This document shows positions 1-8,178 of a stretch of DNA of 64,000 nucleotides, piece after piece (the stretch's first letter is position 1; each line of letters starts with the position of its first letter). Under the pieces are notes generated by a model, which searched no databases, was not told the DNA's origin, and saw only the letters and a list, made by a program, of their open reading frames with translations. Made by a program: the position numbers and the translations under genes. Source of the stretch: Solirubrobacter phytolaccae (GTDB taxonomy: Bacteria > Actinomycetota > Thermoleophilia > Solirubrobacterales > Solirubrobacteraceae); the NCBI RefSeq assembly GCF_027587195.1, contig NZ_JAPDDP010000023.1:30231-94230 (forward strand), given 5' to 3'.

Positions 1-2075
1 ACGCGGAAGCTCGCGGTGAAGCGGCCGCCATTCGCGCCGGCGGTGACGAGCTGCTCCGTCCAGCGGGTGCCGGCGCGCGCGGAGACGACGATCGGCTCGC
101 CGCCCTGCGCGCCCTTGAGCTGGCCGGTCACGGTGACGGTGCGGCCGGAGCGGCGAGCGCGGGAGAGCGTGATCGTCGACTGCGAGCCGAAGTCGCCGCC
201 GCTGGCCGTGGTGAACAGGCTGCGGAAGACGTTCGCGCCCGCGGCGGGGGTGGAGGTCAGCGCGTAGGAGCGTGCGGCGCTCGGGCTGATGACGCCCTCC
301 GTGCCCGGGAAGCGGCCGCTGGCGATCCGCTGCGGGCGCCAGTGCTTGCCGCCGTCGGTGGTGCGCTGCACGTAGGCGACGCCGTCGTCGGCGGGGTAGC
401 TGCCGAGCGTCAGGTAGCCGTCCGTGCCCGAGCCGAACGCGAGCGCCAGGCCCTTGCCCGTTCCGACCGCCGGCAGCTCCGTCCAGCGCTTGCCGCCGTT
501 CGTCGTGCGCCACACGCGGCCGTTCGTGGTCAGCGCGTAGCCGCCGTTCGCCGACGTCATCTCCAGGTCCGCGAGGCGGCCGGGGCGCTTGACCGTCTTC
601 CACGCGCGCCCGCCGTTGGTGGTGCGGATGATCGCGTTCGTCCCGTAGGCGAAGATCGCGCTGCCGGCCCGGTCGAAGGCGGCGACGCGGGCACGGTTCT
701 CGGCGACGCTGAACTGACCGCCGCCGGAGGCGCGGCGCACCCCGCGCGGACCGGCGAGCAGCACCGTGGTTCCGCTCGTGATCACGGCCAGCGGCGCGGA
801 CGTCGTGCCGGGGTCGATCGGCTGCCAGCTCGCGCCGCCGTTGGTGGTCCGGAAGAGGCCGCCGCGGACGTCGAGCGCGTAGCCGTCGGCCTCGCTGGAG
901 AAGGACGTGTCGCGCATGTCGGAGGAGGTCGCGACGTTGATCGCCTTCCACGTGACGCCGTTGTCGGTGGTGCGGGCGAGCTGGCCGCGGGCGCCGAGCG
1001 CGAGCGCGATGTTCGGCGCCGGGCCGAGCCGCAGGCCGAACTGGAACGAGCCCGCGATGTCCCCGCCGACCGGCGTGTAGTTGCGCCCGCCGTCGTTGGA
1101 GACCGCGGTGGCGCCGCCGTTGCCGGCCGCGACCGCGCGCGCGGGGGAGGTGAAGCCCGCCGCGTACAGCGGCGCGGTGGAGGCGGTGATCGACTCGAAG
1201 GTGTCGCCGCCGTTCTCCGTGCGCAGCAGGCTGTCGCCGCGGTCGGTGGTCAGCAGGCACAGGTCCAGCGTCGCGCAGCTGATGCCGGTGATCGTGCCCC
1301 CGACCGGCTTGGCCTGCCAGGTCTGGCCGGCGTCGGCGGAGCGCAGCAGCGTGTTCGGGCCGAACGCGTAGAACGTGGTCGCGTCGATCGCCTTCAGGCG
1401 CTGGACGGTGCCGCCGGGTACGTCGGGCTCGGGCGTCCAGGAGGCGCCCGCGTCGGTCGTGCGGAACGCCGTGCTCGAGTTGTTCAGGAACACGATGCCC
1501 GCGTCCGGGGTGGTGAAGATCGCGTCGGCGGGCGCCGCGTTGCCGCCGCCCGCGCTGCCCGGCGTGCCCGGGATCGCGGTGACGCGGCTGAAGCTCTCGC
1601 CCGCGTCCGTCGTGCGCAGCACGTTGCCGTTGCGCAGCAGCAGGTAGCCGAGTTGCGGCGTGACGAAGTACGTCGCCGCGACGGGCTCCGGGCAGTTGAT
1701 CTCGGTCAGGACGTAGAACTTGCGGAACGTCCGGCCGCCGTCGTCGGAGCGGCGCAGCACGCAGCCGTTGCCGCCCAGGATCGTGACCACGTCGGGCGTG
1801 ACCGCCTGGACGCGGTTGAGGTCGAGCGACGTGCCGGTCGGCAGGCCCGACCACGTGGCGCCGCCGTCGTCGGTGCGCAGCGCGGTGCCGTCGTCACCGA
1901 TCGCGTAGCCGCGGCCGCCGGAGATGTCGATCGCGCGGATCGTGTTGCCCTGCGGCGTCGGGTTGCCCCACTGCCATCCGGACTGGCTCACCTGCACGGC
2001 CGCCGAGCTGACCTGCGGGCATGCCGCGGCCAGGCTCAGGGCAGCGCAGGTGCCCAGAAAAGCCCTGGAAATCAC
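1..2075 (-). CDS. Secreted beta-propeller protein with Asp-box (BNR/Ycf48-like) repeats, C-terminus beyond the window
   Basis: At least 691 residues are visible; the C-terminus is cut by the left edge. The GTG start is preceded by GAGAGGAG about eight bases away. The N-terminus is an export signal of roughly 26 residues (hydrophobic CAALSLAAAC, then VSSAAV); the AAAC could also be read as a weak lipobox. The body is a chain of propeller blades marked by Asp-box signatures such as TDDGGATW and TTDGGKHW recurring along the protein, the pattern of Ycf48/sortilin-like folds. The last 100 or so visible residues leave that pattern and look like a beta-rich surface domain. Propellers of this kind usually bind other macromolecules; no ligand can be read here. 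It is the last gene seen of a leftward run, 63 bases after the flavoprotein gene. Confidence 0.85.
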   Translation of the reverse strand, partial: MISRAFLGTCAALSLAAACPQVSSAAVQVSQSGWQWGNPTPQGNTIRAIDISGGRGYAIGDDGTALRTDDGGATWSGLPTGTSLDLNRVQAVTPDVVTILGGNGCVLRRSDDGGRTFRKFYVLTEINCPEPVAATYFVTPQLGYLLLRNGNVLRTTDAGESFSRVTAIPGTPGSAGGGNAAPADAIFTTPDAGIVFLNNSSTAFRTTDAGASWTPEPDVPGGTVQRLKAIDATTFYAFGPNTLLRSADAGQTWQAKPVGGTITGISCATLDLCLLTTDRGDSLLRTENGGDTFESITASTAPLYAAGFTSPARAVAAGNGGATAVSNDGGRNYTPVGGDIAGSFQFGLRLGPAPNIALALGARGQLARTTDNGVTWKAINVATSSDMRDTSFSSEADGYALDVRGGLFRTTNGGASWQPIDPGTTSAPLAVITSGTTVLLAGPRGVRRASGGGQFSVAENRARVAAFDRAGSAIFAYGTNAIIRTTNGGRAWKTVKRPGRLADLEMTSANGGYALTTNGRVWRTTNGGKRWTELPAVGTGKGLALAFGSGTDGYLTLGSYPADDGVAYVQRTTDGGKHWRPQRIASGRFPGTEGVISPSAARSYALTSTPAAGANVFRSLFTTASGGDFGSQSTITLSRARRSGRTVTVTGQLKGAQGGEPIVVSARAGTRWTEQLVTAGANGGRFTASFR

Positions 2076-2084
2076 GCTAAAACT

Positions 2085-2126
2085 CCTCTCGCTGTGGTGC
2101 CTGGCGGTGAAACGCAGGTCGAGAGG
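2085..2126 (-). promoter_or_regulatory. Inverted repeat able to hide the ribosome binding site of the propeller gene
   Basis: CCTCTCG (2085-2091) and CGAGAGG (2120-2126) are perfect 7-base complements separated by 28 bases. On the minus strand the first arm contains the GAGAGG that serves as ribosome binding site for the gene starting at 2075. Folding of the leader could therefore block translation. The pairing is visible; the regulatory role is inference. Confidence 0.3.
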
Positions 2127-2138
2127 ATTGGTTGCGCT

Positions 2139-3356
2139 TTATGGAACGTTCACGAGCGGGCGGTCGTTGCGGTCTTGCTCGCTCCAGCCGGCCGGGAGGT
2201 CGAGGAACGACGCGTCGAGCTCCTGCGGGGTGCGGACGCCGAGGAACGCGAGTGACTCGTCGATCTGCTGGTGGAAGAGCTCGAACATCCGCGCCACGCC
2301 GGGCTCGCCGGCCGCCATCAGCGCGTAGACGTACGCCCGGCCGAGCAGCACCGCGCGGGCGCCGAGGGCCATCGCCTTCAGCACGTCCGAGCCGCGACGC
2401 ACACCGCTGTCGAGGAGCACCTCGGTCTGATCGCCGACCGCGGCGACGATCGCGGGCAGCGCCTTCAGCGTCGGCATCGCGCCGTCGAGCGCGTTGCCGC
2501 CGTGGTTGGAGACGACGACGGCCGAGGCGCCGGCGTCGACCGCGCGGCGCGCGTCCTCGGGGGTGAGGACGCCCTTGATCACGAGCGGGCCGTCGAAGTG
2601 CTCACGCAGCCACGCGATGTCCTTCCAGTCCGGCGTCTGCTGGTACATGCCGGGGAAGGACTCGAAGACTTCCATCGCCGTCCCGTCCTGGCGCAGCGAC
2701 ATCGGCATCTTCAGCTCGCGGCCGCCGCGCAGGAAGTCGGCCGTCCAGGTCGGCCGGCTGAGTGCCTGTGGGGCGAACTTCAGGGTCTCGCGCAGGCTCG
2801 TGTCGAGCGGGAGCGAGCGCCGCTCCGGGTACGGGCGCTCCTTCGCCGTGACCGGCGCCGCGGTGTCGATCGTGAGCACCAGGCCGTGGACGCCGGCGCG
2901 CTTGACGCGCTCGACGATCGCCGCGGACGCGTCGCGGCCGCCGAAGTAGTAGAGCTGGTAGAAGACCGGCCCGGTCGCGCGGGCCATGACCTCCTCGATC
3001 GGCGCGCCCGTCGCGCCGCTGGTGAACGTCAGCGTCCCGGCGTCGCCGGCCGCCTTCGCGACGCCCGCCTCGCCGTCCTTGTGGCCGAGCTTGAGCATCC
3101 CCACCGAGGACGCGATCACCGGCATCGAGATCTGGTGGCCGAGCACCGTGGTCGTCTGGTCGCGGGAGGCGTTGAAGACGTTCCCGTTCGGGCGGAACAT
3201 GACGTCGCGGAACGCCTGCTCGTTGGCGATCGCGGTGGCGTTGGAGCCGCTGCCGGCCTCGTAGGTCTGGAACAGGGCGGCCGGCAGGCGCTTGCGCGCG
3301 AAGTACTCGGCGTCACCGAAGTTCTGGATGCGGGCCGCGGTCTTGGCGTCGCGCAT
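2139..3356 (-). CDS. MftD-like FMN-dependent dehydrogenase of the alpha-hydroxy-acid oxidase superfamily
   Basis: A 405-residue FMN TIM-barrel protein of the lactate dehydrogenase/glycolate oxidase superfamily. The flavin-binding pattern (K261, LLDSGVRRGSDV at 315-326, LGARAVLLGRAY) and the catalytic histidine H285 in SNHGGN are present. The arginine that holds the substrate carboxylate in true hydroxy-acid oxidases (NHGxR) is asparagine here (N288). The SNHGGNxLDG form, the WLREHFDGPLVIKGV block and the ETLKFAPQALSRPTW stretch are those of MftD, the mycofactocin-maturing flavoenzyme. No mftA, mftB or mftC is in the window, so it is an orphan relative with an unknown substrate rather than a lactate oxidase. 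GAAGGA lies six bases before the ATG; the SRPBCC gene is 24 bases upstream. Confidence 0.85.
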   Translation of the reverse strand: MRDAKTAARIQNFGDAEYFARKRLPAALFQTYEAGSGSNATAIANEQAFRDVMFRPNGNVFNASRDQTTTVLGHQISMPVIASSVGMLKLGHKDGEAGVAKAAGDAGTLTFTSGATGAPIEEVMARATGPVFYQLYYFGGRDASAAIVERVKRAGVHGLVLTIDTAAPVTAKERPYPERRSLPLDTSLRETLKFAPQALSRPTWTADFLRGGRELKMPMSLRQDGTAMEVFESFPGMYQQTPDWKDIAWLREHFDGPLVIKGVLTPEDARRAVDAGASAVVVSNHGGNALDGAMPTLKALPAIVAAVGDQTEVLLDSGVRRGSDVLKAMALGARAVLLGRAYVYALMAAGEPGVARMFELFHQQIDESLAFLGVRTPQELDASFLDLPAGWSEQDRNDRPLVNVP

Positions 3357-3380
3357 GGTGTCCTTCTCTCTGTGGGTGGG

Positions 3381-3782
3381 TCAGGCGCCTCCGAACCGCT
3401 CGGTCAGCGCGGCGAGGCCGGTCGCGAAGACGCCGTCGCCCAGCGCGCCCTCCAGCTCGCGGGCGACCTGCGGGTCAGCGTTGAAGCTCGCGCTCCAGGT
3501 GACCTCGCAGGTGCCGTCCTCGAGTCCGGAGACGGTCAGGCGTGCGACGTGGTCGCGGATCGGGAACGGTGGCTGCGGCATCGAGTACACGAGCCGGCGG
3601 CTACCGGGGTCGCGCTCGACGAGGCGCTCGACGAGCCCGTCGGCGAAGACGCGCTCGGCGCCTCGCAGCTCGGGTGCCGACACGTCCGGATGCCAGTCCG
3701 CGATGCGGGCGAAGTCGCCCACGACGGCCCAGACGGCGTCGGGCTCGGCACCGAGCCGGACGCTGCGGGTGATCGTCTCCAT
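3381..3782 (-). CDS. SRPBCC-superfamily (polyketide cyclase/START-like) protein
   Basis: 133 residues with the helix-grip fold pattern: METITRSVRLGAEPDAVWAV at the start, then DFARIADWHP, alternating strands and a long C-terminal helix. These proteins bind hydrophobic small molecules in a deep pocket; some are cyclases or aromatases, most are uncharacterised. The ATG at 3782 is chosen because AAGGA sits just upstream; a longer version from 3815 has no ribosome binding site. It lies between a TetR regulator and the MftD-like flavoprotein, reading the same way, so a shared substrate pathway is plausible. No catalytic residue can be assigned. Confidence 0.8.
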   Translation of the reverse strand: METITRSVRLGAEPDAVWAVVGDFARIADWHPDVSAPELRGAERVFADGLVERLVERDPGSRRLVYSMPQPPFPIRDHVARLTVSGLEDGTCEVTWSASFNADPQVARELEGALGDGVFATGLAALTERFGGA

Positions 3783-3830
3783 CGGGTCCTTCCGGTCGAA
3801 CGGTTGCGGTGACAACCAATCTAGCAGGAT

Positions 3831-3848
3831 GTGGAATGGCTATTCCAC
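3831..3848. promoter_or_regulatory. Perfect inverted repeat, candidate TetR operator
   Basis: GTGGAAT (3831-3837), a 4-base spacer, then ATTCCAC (3842-3848): a perfect 7-base dyad, AT-rich against its surroundings. It covers the stop codon of the TetR gene and sits 49 bases upstream of the SRPBCC start, where an operator for the SRPBCC-flavoprotein pair would be expected. A second weaker dyad (GGTTG 3802-3806, CAACC 3813-3817) lies nearer that start. Operator function is inferred; a weak terminator is the alternative. Confidence 0.4.
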
Positions 3849-4439
3849 GTTTGGGAGCGGCTCCGCGCCAGGCGTGAACAGCCCGTCGACGTAGATCGTC
3901 AGCACGCGCCGCCAGGCGTCGGGCGCGCCGCTGCGATGGAGCGCCGCCATCAGCTCGGAAGCGCGGATGACGTCGTCGTGGTTCACGTCCGATCGCAGCC
4001 CCGCGTCGCGGGCGCGCTCGACGACCGTCTCGCCGAGGCGCGCGACCTCGAGGAAGTCGTCGCGGTTGGCGAGCACCCAGGCCCGGACCGCGTCGGCCAG
4101 CTCCTGCTCACCGCGGTCCATGCCGACGAACGCCCAGATCGCGTCGACCAGGGCCGCGCGCGGGTCCTCACGCTGCTGCGCCTCGCGCCAGATCTCGGCC
4201 CACCGCCCGACGCGCCGGCGGGCCAGTTCGGCGAGCAGCTCGTCCTTGGAGGCGAACGTCCGGTACACGCTCGACATGCCGATCCCCGCGGCCTGCGCGA
4301 CGTCGGCCATCGTCACGCCCGCGCCGCGCTCGCGCATCAGCTGCTCGGCCGCGACCGCGATCGCCTCGACCCGCTGCTCGTAGGCCGCTCGCTGACGAGG
4401 GGTGAGGTCCTCGACGGGGCGCTTCGTCCACTGGGGCAT
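3840..4439 (-). CDS. TetR/AcrR-family transcriptional regulator
   Basis: 199 residues. The N-terminal helix-turn-helix is clear (AEQLMRERGAGVTMADVAQA, then GIGMSSVYRTFASKDELLAE); the rest is the variable all-helical ligand domain. A proline- and arginine-rich 20-residue lead precedes the DNA-binding domain. The start ATG at 4439 is two bases from the stop of the phosphoesterase gene, so it belongs to the ABC/phosphoesterase transcript, yet it also lies just upstream of the SRPBCC-flavoprotein pair. It probably represses one or both through the dyad at 3831-3848. The ligand is unknown. Confidence 0.88.
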   Translation of the reverse strand: MPQWTKRPVEDLTPRQRAAYEQRVEAIAVAAEQLMRERGAGVTMADVAQAAGIGMSSVYRTFASKDELLAELARRRVGRWAEIWREAQQREDPRAALVDAIWAFVGMDRGEQELADAVRAWVLANRDDFLEVARLGETVVERARDAGLRSDVNHDDVIRASELMAALHRSGAPDAWRRVLTIYVDGLFTPGAEPLPNVE

Positions 4440-4441
4440 CG

Positions 4442-5875
4442 CTAAGGAGCTTGCACGAACAGCCGGGCGTTGCGGTCCTGCCGGGTGCCGGCGAAGTCCT
4501 GCGGGCGTCCGCCCTGCGCGTCGAGGTAGGCGAGCTCCCGGCTCGTGCCGGCGAGGCCCTTGCCGTCGTGGTCGACCATCCAGGTCTCCAGCGCGACGCC
4601 GTTCGTGGTCTCTCGCAGGCGGAACATCCGGGACTGCTGGGGGAAGTCGGCGAGCGAGGAGGTGCTGATCTGCCAGAAGCGGCCGTGCTGCGTGATCCGG
4701 TTGCGATGGCTGTTGCCGGCGACGCTCGCGACGACATTGGGGTGGCGGTCGAGCACGGCCAGCGCCTCGGGCGTGAGCGGGTTGTGGCTGAACACGACGA
4801 CGAACCGGTCCGTGTCGAGTTGCTGGTCGAGGCGCTGCAGCTGCTCGGGGTTGATGCGGGCTCTCGACGTGCCGTCGCGGTTGACGGTGTCGACGGTGAC
4901 CGCGCGGACCCTGTCGGTGAGGTCGACGGTGTAGTCCATGCTCGGGTGGCCGAGCTCGCGCTCGGCTTCTCCGGGTTCGACGAGATGCCGCTGCTCGTCT
5001 GTGGGGACGGTGACGCTCGGGAGCTGGAACGGGTTCGACAGCAGGGCCTCGGTGGCCTGCTTGGCGTCGATCTCCTCCTGCGGCAGACGGTCGAGCAGCT
5101 CGGGGTCGAGGCTCTGCACCATCTGGTCGCCGGTGGCGTAGGCGTTGATCGCGTCGGTCGGCGGGACCTCGCCCTGCGCGAGCACGTCGTGGTTGCCGAC
5201 CAGCGCGTAGAACGGCGCCTTCAGGCCCTCGGCCGTGAAGGCGCGCTGGGCGTCGCCGATCGCGCCGGGGTGCGAGGGAGCGTCGAAGTCGGGGCGGTAG
5301 TAGAACGGGTCGGCGGAGTCGGGCTGCTGGACGCCGCGGTAGCCGGGCCGGCCGCTGTCGGGGTTCACCCGGCCGCCCTCGAGGGTCTTGATGGCGAGCG
5401 CGAGCTCGTTGCGCTGCGCGTTGTCGGTGATGTCGCCGGTGACGAACACGGCGTCGGGGTTCTGGCGGTTGAGCGCGCGCACGGCGGCGTCGAGCGTCTG
5501 GGTGCTGAACGCCTCCTGCGGGCGGAACGTGGAGGTGAACGGCGCGCCGATCCGGTCCATGAACGGGACGCGCGCCGGCGACTCCTCGTCGCGGACGTGC
5601 GTGTCCGTGAGCTGGCCGAAGGTGACGAGCGTGCGGCCGAGCTTCGCCGTGTTGCCGCGGTTGCGCAGCGGCTCGCCCGGGCCGGCCTCGAGGAAGCCGT
5701 CGCCGCCGGAGTCGACGAGCGTCGACTTCAGGGTCGAGTCGCCGCCGGTGGCCGCAGGGCGCGAGTCGTCGCCGCACGCGGGGAGGACGAGGGCGGCCGC
5801 GGCGAGCGCGGCCGCGGCGGCGGCTCGCACGCCGTGCGCGGCGCGTGCGGGGCGGCGGGTGCGCGGCGCGCTCAT
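4442..5875 (-). CDS. Calcineurin-like metallophosphoesterase lipoprotein
   Basis: 477 residues. A twin-arginine-like start (TRRPAR) and hydrophobic stretch lead to a lipobox LPAC with Cys34, so the protein is probably anchored outside the cytoplasmic membrane. The metallophosphoesterase blocks are in order: D91-x-H93 (LTDTH), GDITDN near 147-152, GNHD at 227-230, SHN at 363-365. The final block reads GNSH (387-390) where GHxH is usual, so one expected metal-ligand histidine is asparagine. The fold resembles secreted actinobacterial phosphoesterases of unknown substrate. Its ATG overlaps the stop of the permease gene (ATGA), pointing to translational coupling with the ABC transporter. Confidence 0.85.
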   Translation of the reverse strand: MSAPRTRRPARAAHGVRAAAAAALAAAALVLPACGDDSRPAATGGDSTLKSTLVDSGGDGFLEAGPGEPLRNRGNTAKLGRTLVTFGQLTDTHVRDEESPARVPFMDRIGAPFTSTFRPQEAFSTQTLDAAVRALNRQNPDAVFVTGDITDNAQRNELALAIKTLEGGRVNPDSGRPGYRGVQQPDSADPFYYRPDFDAPSHPGAIGDAQRAFTAEGLKAPFYALVGNHDVLAQGEVPPTDAINAYATGDQMVQSLDPELLDRLPQEEIDAKQATEALLSNPFQLPSVTVPTDEQRHLVEPGEAERELGHPSMDYTVDLTDRVRAVTVDTVNRDGTSRARINPEQLQRLDQQLDTDRFVVVFSHNPLTPEALAVLDRHPNVVASVAGNSHRNRITQHGRFWQISTSSLADFPQQSRMFRLRETTNGVALETWMVDHDGKGLAGTSRELAYLDAQGGRPQDFAGTRQDRNARLFVQAP

Positions 5876-8178
5876 TCTTCCCTCAGCCCCGCGATGATCG
5901 GCTCGCGCATCACGCGGCGCGCGACGAGCAGCGTCGCGAGCGCCGCCAGGAGCAGCAGGCCGCCGATCACGAGCGCGATCTGGCCGACGGAGGCGCCGAG
6001 CGGCAGCGACGCGAAGCTCGCCGCGAGCCGCGACACCGCCGGGCCGAAGATGGCCAGCTCGAGGACCACGCCCGCGATCGCGGCGGGCACGGCGACGGCC
6101 ACGGCGGCGCCCGCGAGCACGAGGCCGACGGTGGGCGCGTCGGCGCCGGTGGCGCGGAGGAGGGCGACGGCGCCCCGTCGCTCCCGCGCGGTCACGGTCA
6201 GGGCCTGGACGAGCGCGTAGAGGCAGACGAGCCCGACCGCGAGGCCGACGCCCCTGAGGACCGCCGCGAGCACGGCGAGGAACGCGGCGTTGTCGGTCTG
6301 CGCGGCGCCGACGGGCTGCAGCTCGGCGCCCAGTTCGACGAGGCCTTCCGTGACGGCGGCGGCGTTGCTGTTCGAGTCCAGCCGGACGACGACCTGCGGG
6401 TTCAGGTCGGGGCGCGTCGCGAGCAGCTTGTCGGGCTGGATCCAGGCGATCCGCCCGTCGTTCTCGAGCGCGCGCACGATGCCGGCGACCTTGAAGCGGA
6501 TCTCGCCGCCGTCGGGGATCTGCGCGGCGAGCGTGCTGCCCGGCTTGAGCCCGAGCGCGTCCGCCATGCCCACGCCGACCTCGACCTCGTTCGGCCTCTG
6601 GATGCGGCGCCCCTCGGCGAGCGGCGGGTTCTCGAAGCGCGTGTGGTCACCCGGGTAGGCGACGAGCCGGATCGGCTCGCCGAGGCGGAAGGAGTCCGCG
6701 GCGTCGATCGAGTAGCGCTCGCCGACGTCGCGGACGCCGGGCAGGCGCTCGGCGTCGGGGATCAGGCTCGGGTCGAGCTGCACGGCGAGCTGGTAGCGCT
6801 TGCCGACCGTGCCCGGGTCCTCGCGCAGGCGCTCCAGGAGGGAGGCGAGCGCGAGCATGAGCGTGACGACGCCGGCGCACACGGCGATGGTCGCGACCGC
6901 CGCGAACCAACGACCGCGCGCGGCCGTGGCGAAGCGCACACCGAGGGCGAACAGGCCCGAGCCTCGCCCTGCGGGCTCGTTCGGGTGAGACTTATGGCCC
7001 AGGGGGCCAGAACTCTCGCCGCGCCGGCGCGCCCGGCCGCGCGGCTTTCGTGCGAGATCGCCGCCGCGGAGGATCTCGATCGGCGGCCTTCTCGCCGCGC
7101 GCCACGCGGGCCAGGTCGCGGCCGCCACGACCAGGGCGACGACGCCCGCGGTCGACAGCACGAGCGGCACGGCGATGCCCGTGGGCCCAGGGCCGAGCTC
7201 GTTGAGCGCGGCGAGGAGCTCCGCGGCGGGACGCGCCACGAGCAGCGCGCCCAGCGTGATGCCGAGCGCGGCCGCGGGCACCGCCAGGAGCGTGGCCTCG
7301 ACCGCCTGCTGGGCGGCGATCCGGCCCGGGCCGAAGCCGAGCGCGCGCTGCACGCCCAACCCGGTCAGGCGGCGCTGCACCTCGGCGTGCGCGCTCGCGG
7401 CGAGCATCGTTCCGGCGGCGACGAGCGCCACCAGCGAGAACGCCACCAGCAGCGAGATCACGATCCCCGCGGCCTGGGAGAGCAGGATCTCCACGCCCGT
7501 GCGGGTGATGAACTGGAGCTTGCCGAGCCCGAAGGTGACCGCGCGGGCCTGGGCGAGCGTGACGTCGGCCTTGTCGGGGTCGTTGAGCCAGAGCAGCGCG
7601 ACGTTCGGTCGCACGCGCCCGCCGTGCTCGGCGCGCGACACGTAGACCCGCGCCGTGCTTGCGAGCGGGAAGGCCACGTTGTCGGGCGAGACCGCGATCC
7701 CGCTCACGCGCAGCGTCCCGTGCTCCTCGACGGACAGCTCGTCGCCGACGTGCAGGTCCCACTCGCGCGCGACGCCGCGCTCGACGACGACGGCGCCCGA
7801 CTCGCCGTCGCGTACGTCACGGCCGTCGACGACCGTGTAGCCGCGCCGGCCCTCGAAGACCGTCGTCACGGCGCCCTTGCCCGTGTAGTGCCCGTTGCCG
7901 GAGACGTCCTCGTTGAGCGCCTCGAACCGGTAGGAGCGGGTCTCGAGGTTCGGCAAGGCGGACACGCGCGCGTCGATCCGCCGCAGCCGCTGCTCGGGGA
8001 AGCGCGCGATCACGTCGGGCAGCTGCGCCCGCTCGGCCGAGCGCTCGAAGCCGGTCGCGAGCGAGTAGCCGACGGTCACGCTCGTGCCGACGACCAGCGA
8101 CGCGGCGAGCACGCCGAGTGCGGCGAGGACGGTGCGCCCGCGGCGGGCACGGAGCGCCGCGAGCGCGTCGCGGATCAC
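5872..8178 (-). CDS. FtsX/MacB-type ABC transporter permease (tandem FtsX domains)
   Basis: 768 residues. One membrane helix near residues 15-40 is followed by an outside domain of about 200 residues; then three helices (about 235-370), a polar linker, one helix, a second outside domain, and three C-terminal helices ending in REPIIAGLREE. This is the doubled FtsX layout of transporters that work on extracytoplasmic substrates (lipoprotein release, peptide or antibiotic export) rather than importing solutes. The linker between the halves is unusually polar and carries a hairpin-forming DNA element (6959-7017). The GTG start overlaps the ATPase stop (GTGA). The coupled lipoprotein phosphoesterase may be its partner. 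Confidence 0.88.
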   Translation of the reverse strand: MIRDALAALRARRGRTVLAALGVLAASLVVGTSVTVGYSLATGFERSAERAQLPDVIARFPEQRLRRIDARVSALPNLETRSYRFEALNEDVSGNGHYTGKGAVTTVFEGRRGYTVVDGRDVRDGESGAVVVERGVAREWDLHVGDELSVEEHGTLRVSGIAVSPDNVAFPLASTARVYVSRAEHGGRVRPNVALLWLNDPDKADVTLAQARAVTFGLGKLQFITRTGVEILLSQAAGIVISLLVAFSLVALVAAGTMLAASAHAEVQRRLTGLGVQRALGFGPGRIAAQQAVEATLLAVPAAALGITLGALLVARPAAELLAALNELGPGPTGIAVPLVLSTAGVVALVVAAATWPAWRAARRPPIEILRGGDLARKPRGRARRRGESSGPLGHKSHPNEPAGRGSGLFALGVRFATAARGRWFAAVATIAVCAGVVTLMLALASLLERLREDPGTVGKRYQLAVQLDPSLIPDAERLPGVRDVGERYSIDAADSFRLGEPIRLVAYPGDHTRFENPPLAEGRRIQRPNEVEVGVGMADALGLKPGSTLAAQIPDGGEIRFKVAGIVRALENDGRIAWIQPDKLLATRPDLNPQVVVRLDSNSNAAAVTEGLVELGAELQPVGAAQTDNAAFLAVLAAVLRGVGLAVGLVCLYALVQALTVTARERRGAVALLRATGADAPTVGLVLAGAAVAVAVPAAIAGVVLELAIFGPAVSRLAASFASLPLGASVGQIALVIGGLLLLAALATLLVARRVMREPIIAGLREE
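6959..7017. repeat. Palindromic element inside the permease reading frame
   Basis: Two adjoining hairpins lie within the permease coding region. GAGCC (6959-6963) pairs with GGCTC (6974-6978). A longer one runs GAGA (6987-6990), TGGCCC (6995-7000), AGG loop, GGGCCA (7004-7009), TCTC (7014-7017), with TT/AA pairs between the blocks. The stretch encodes the polar segment SSGPLGHKSHPNEPAGR at the joint between the two FtsX halves, where family members vary. It looks like an in-frame insertion of a palindromic repeat; whether copies exist elsewhere cannot be seen here. Confidence 0.4.

Noticed and set aside
342..2255. Long arginine/alanine-rich rightward open frame opposite the propeller gene
   Set aside because: High-GC antisense frame with low-complexity Arg/Ala/Val sequence; the leftward frame has a signal peptide, Asp-box repeats and ribosome binding site.
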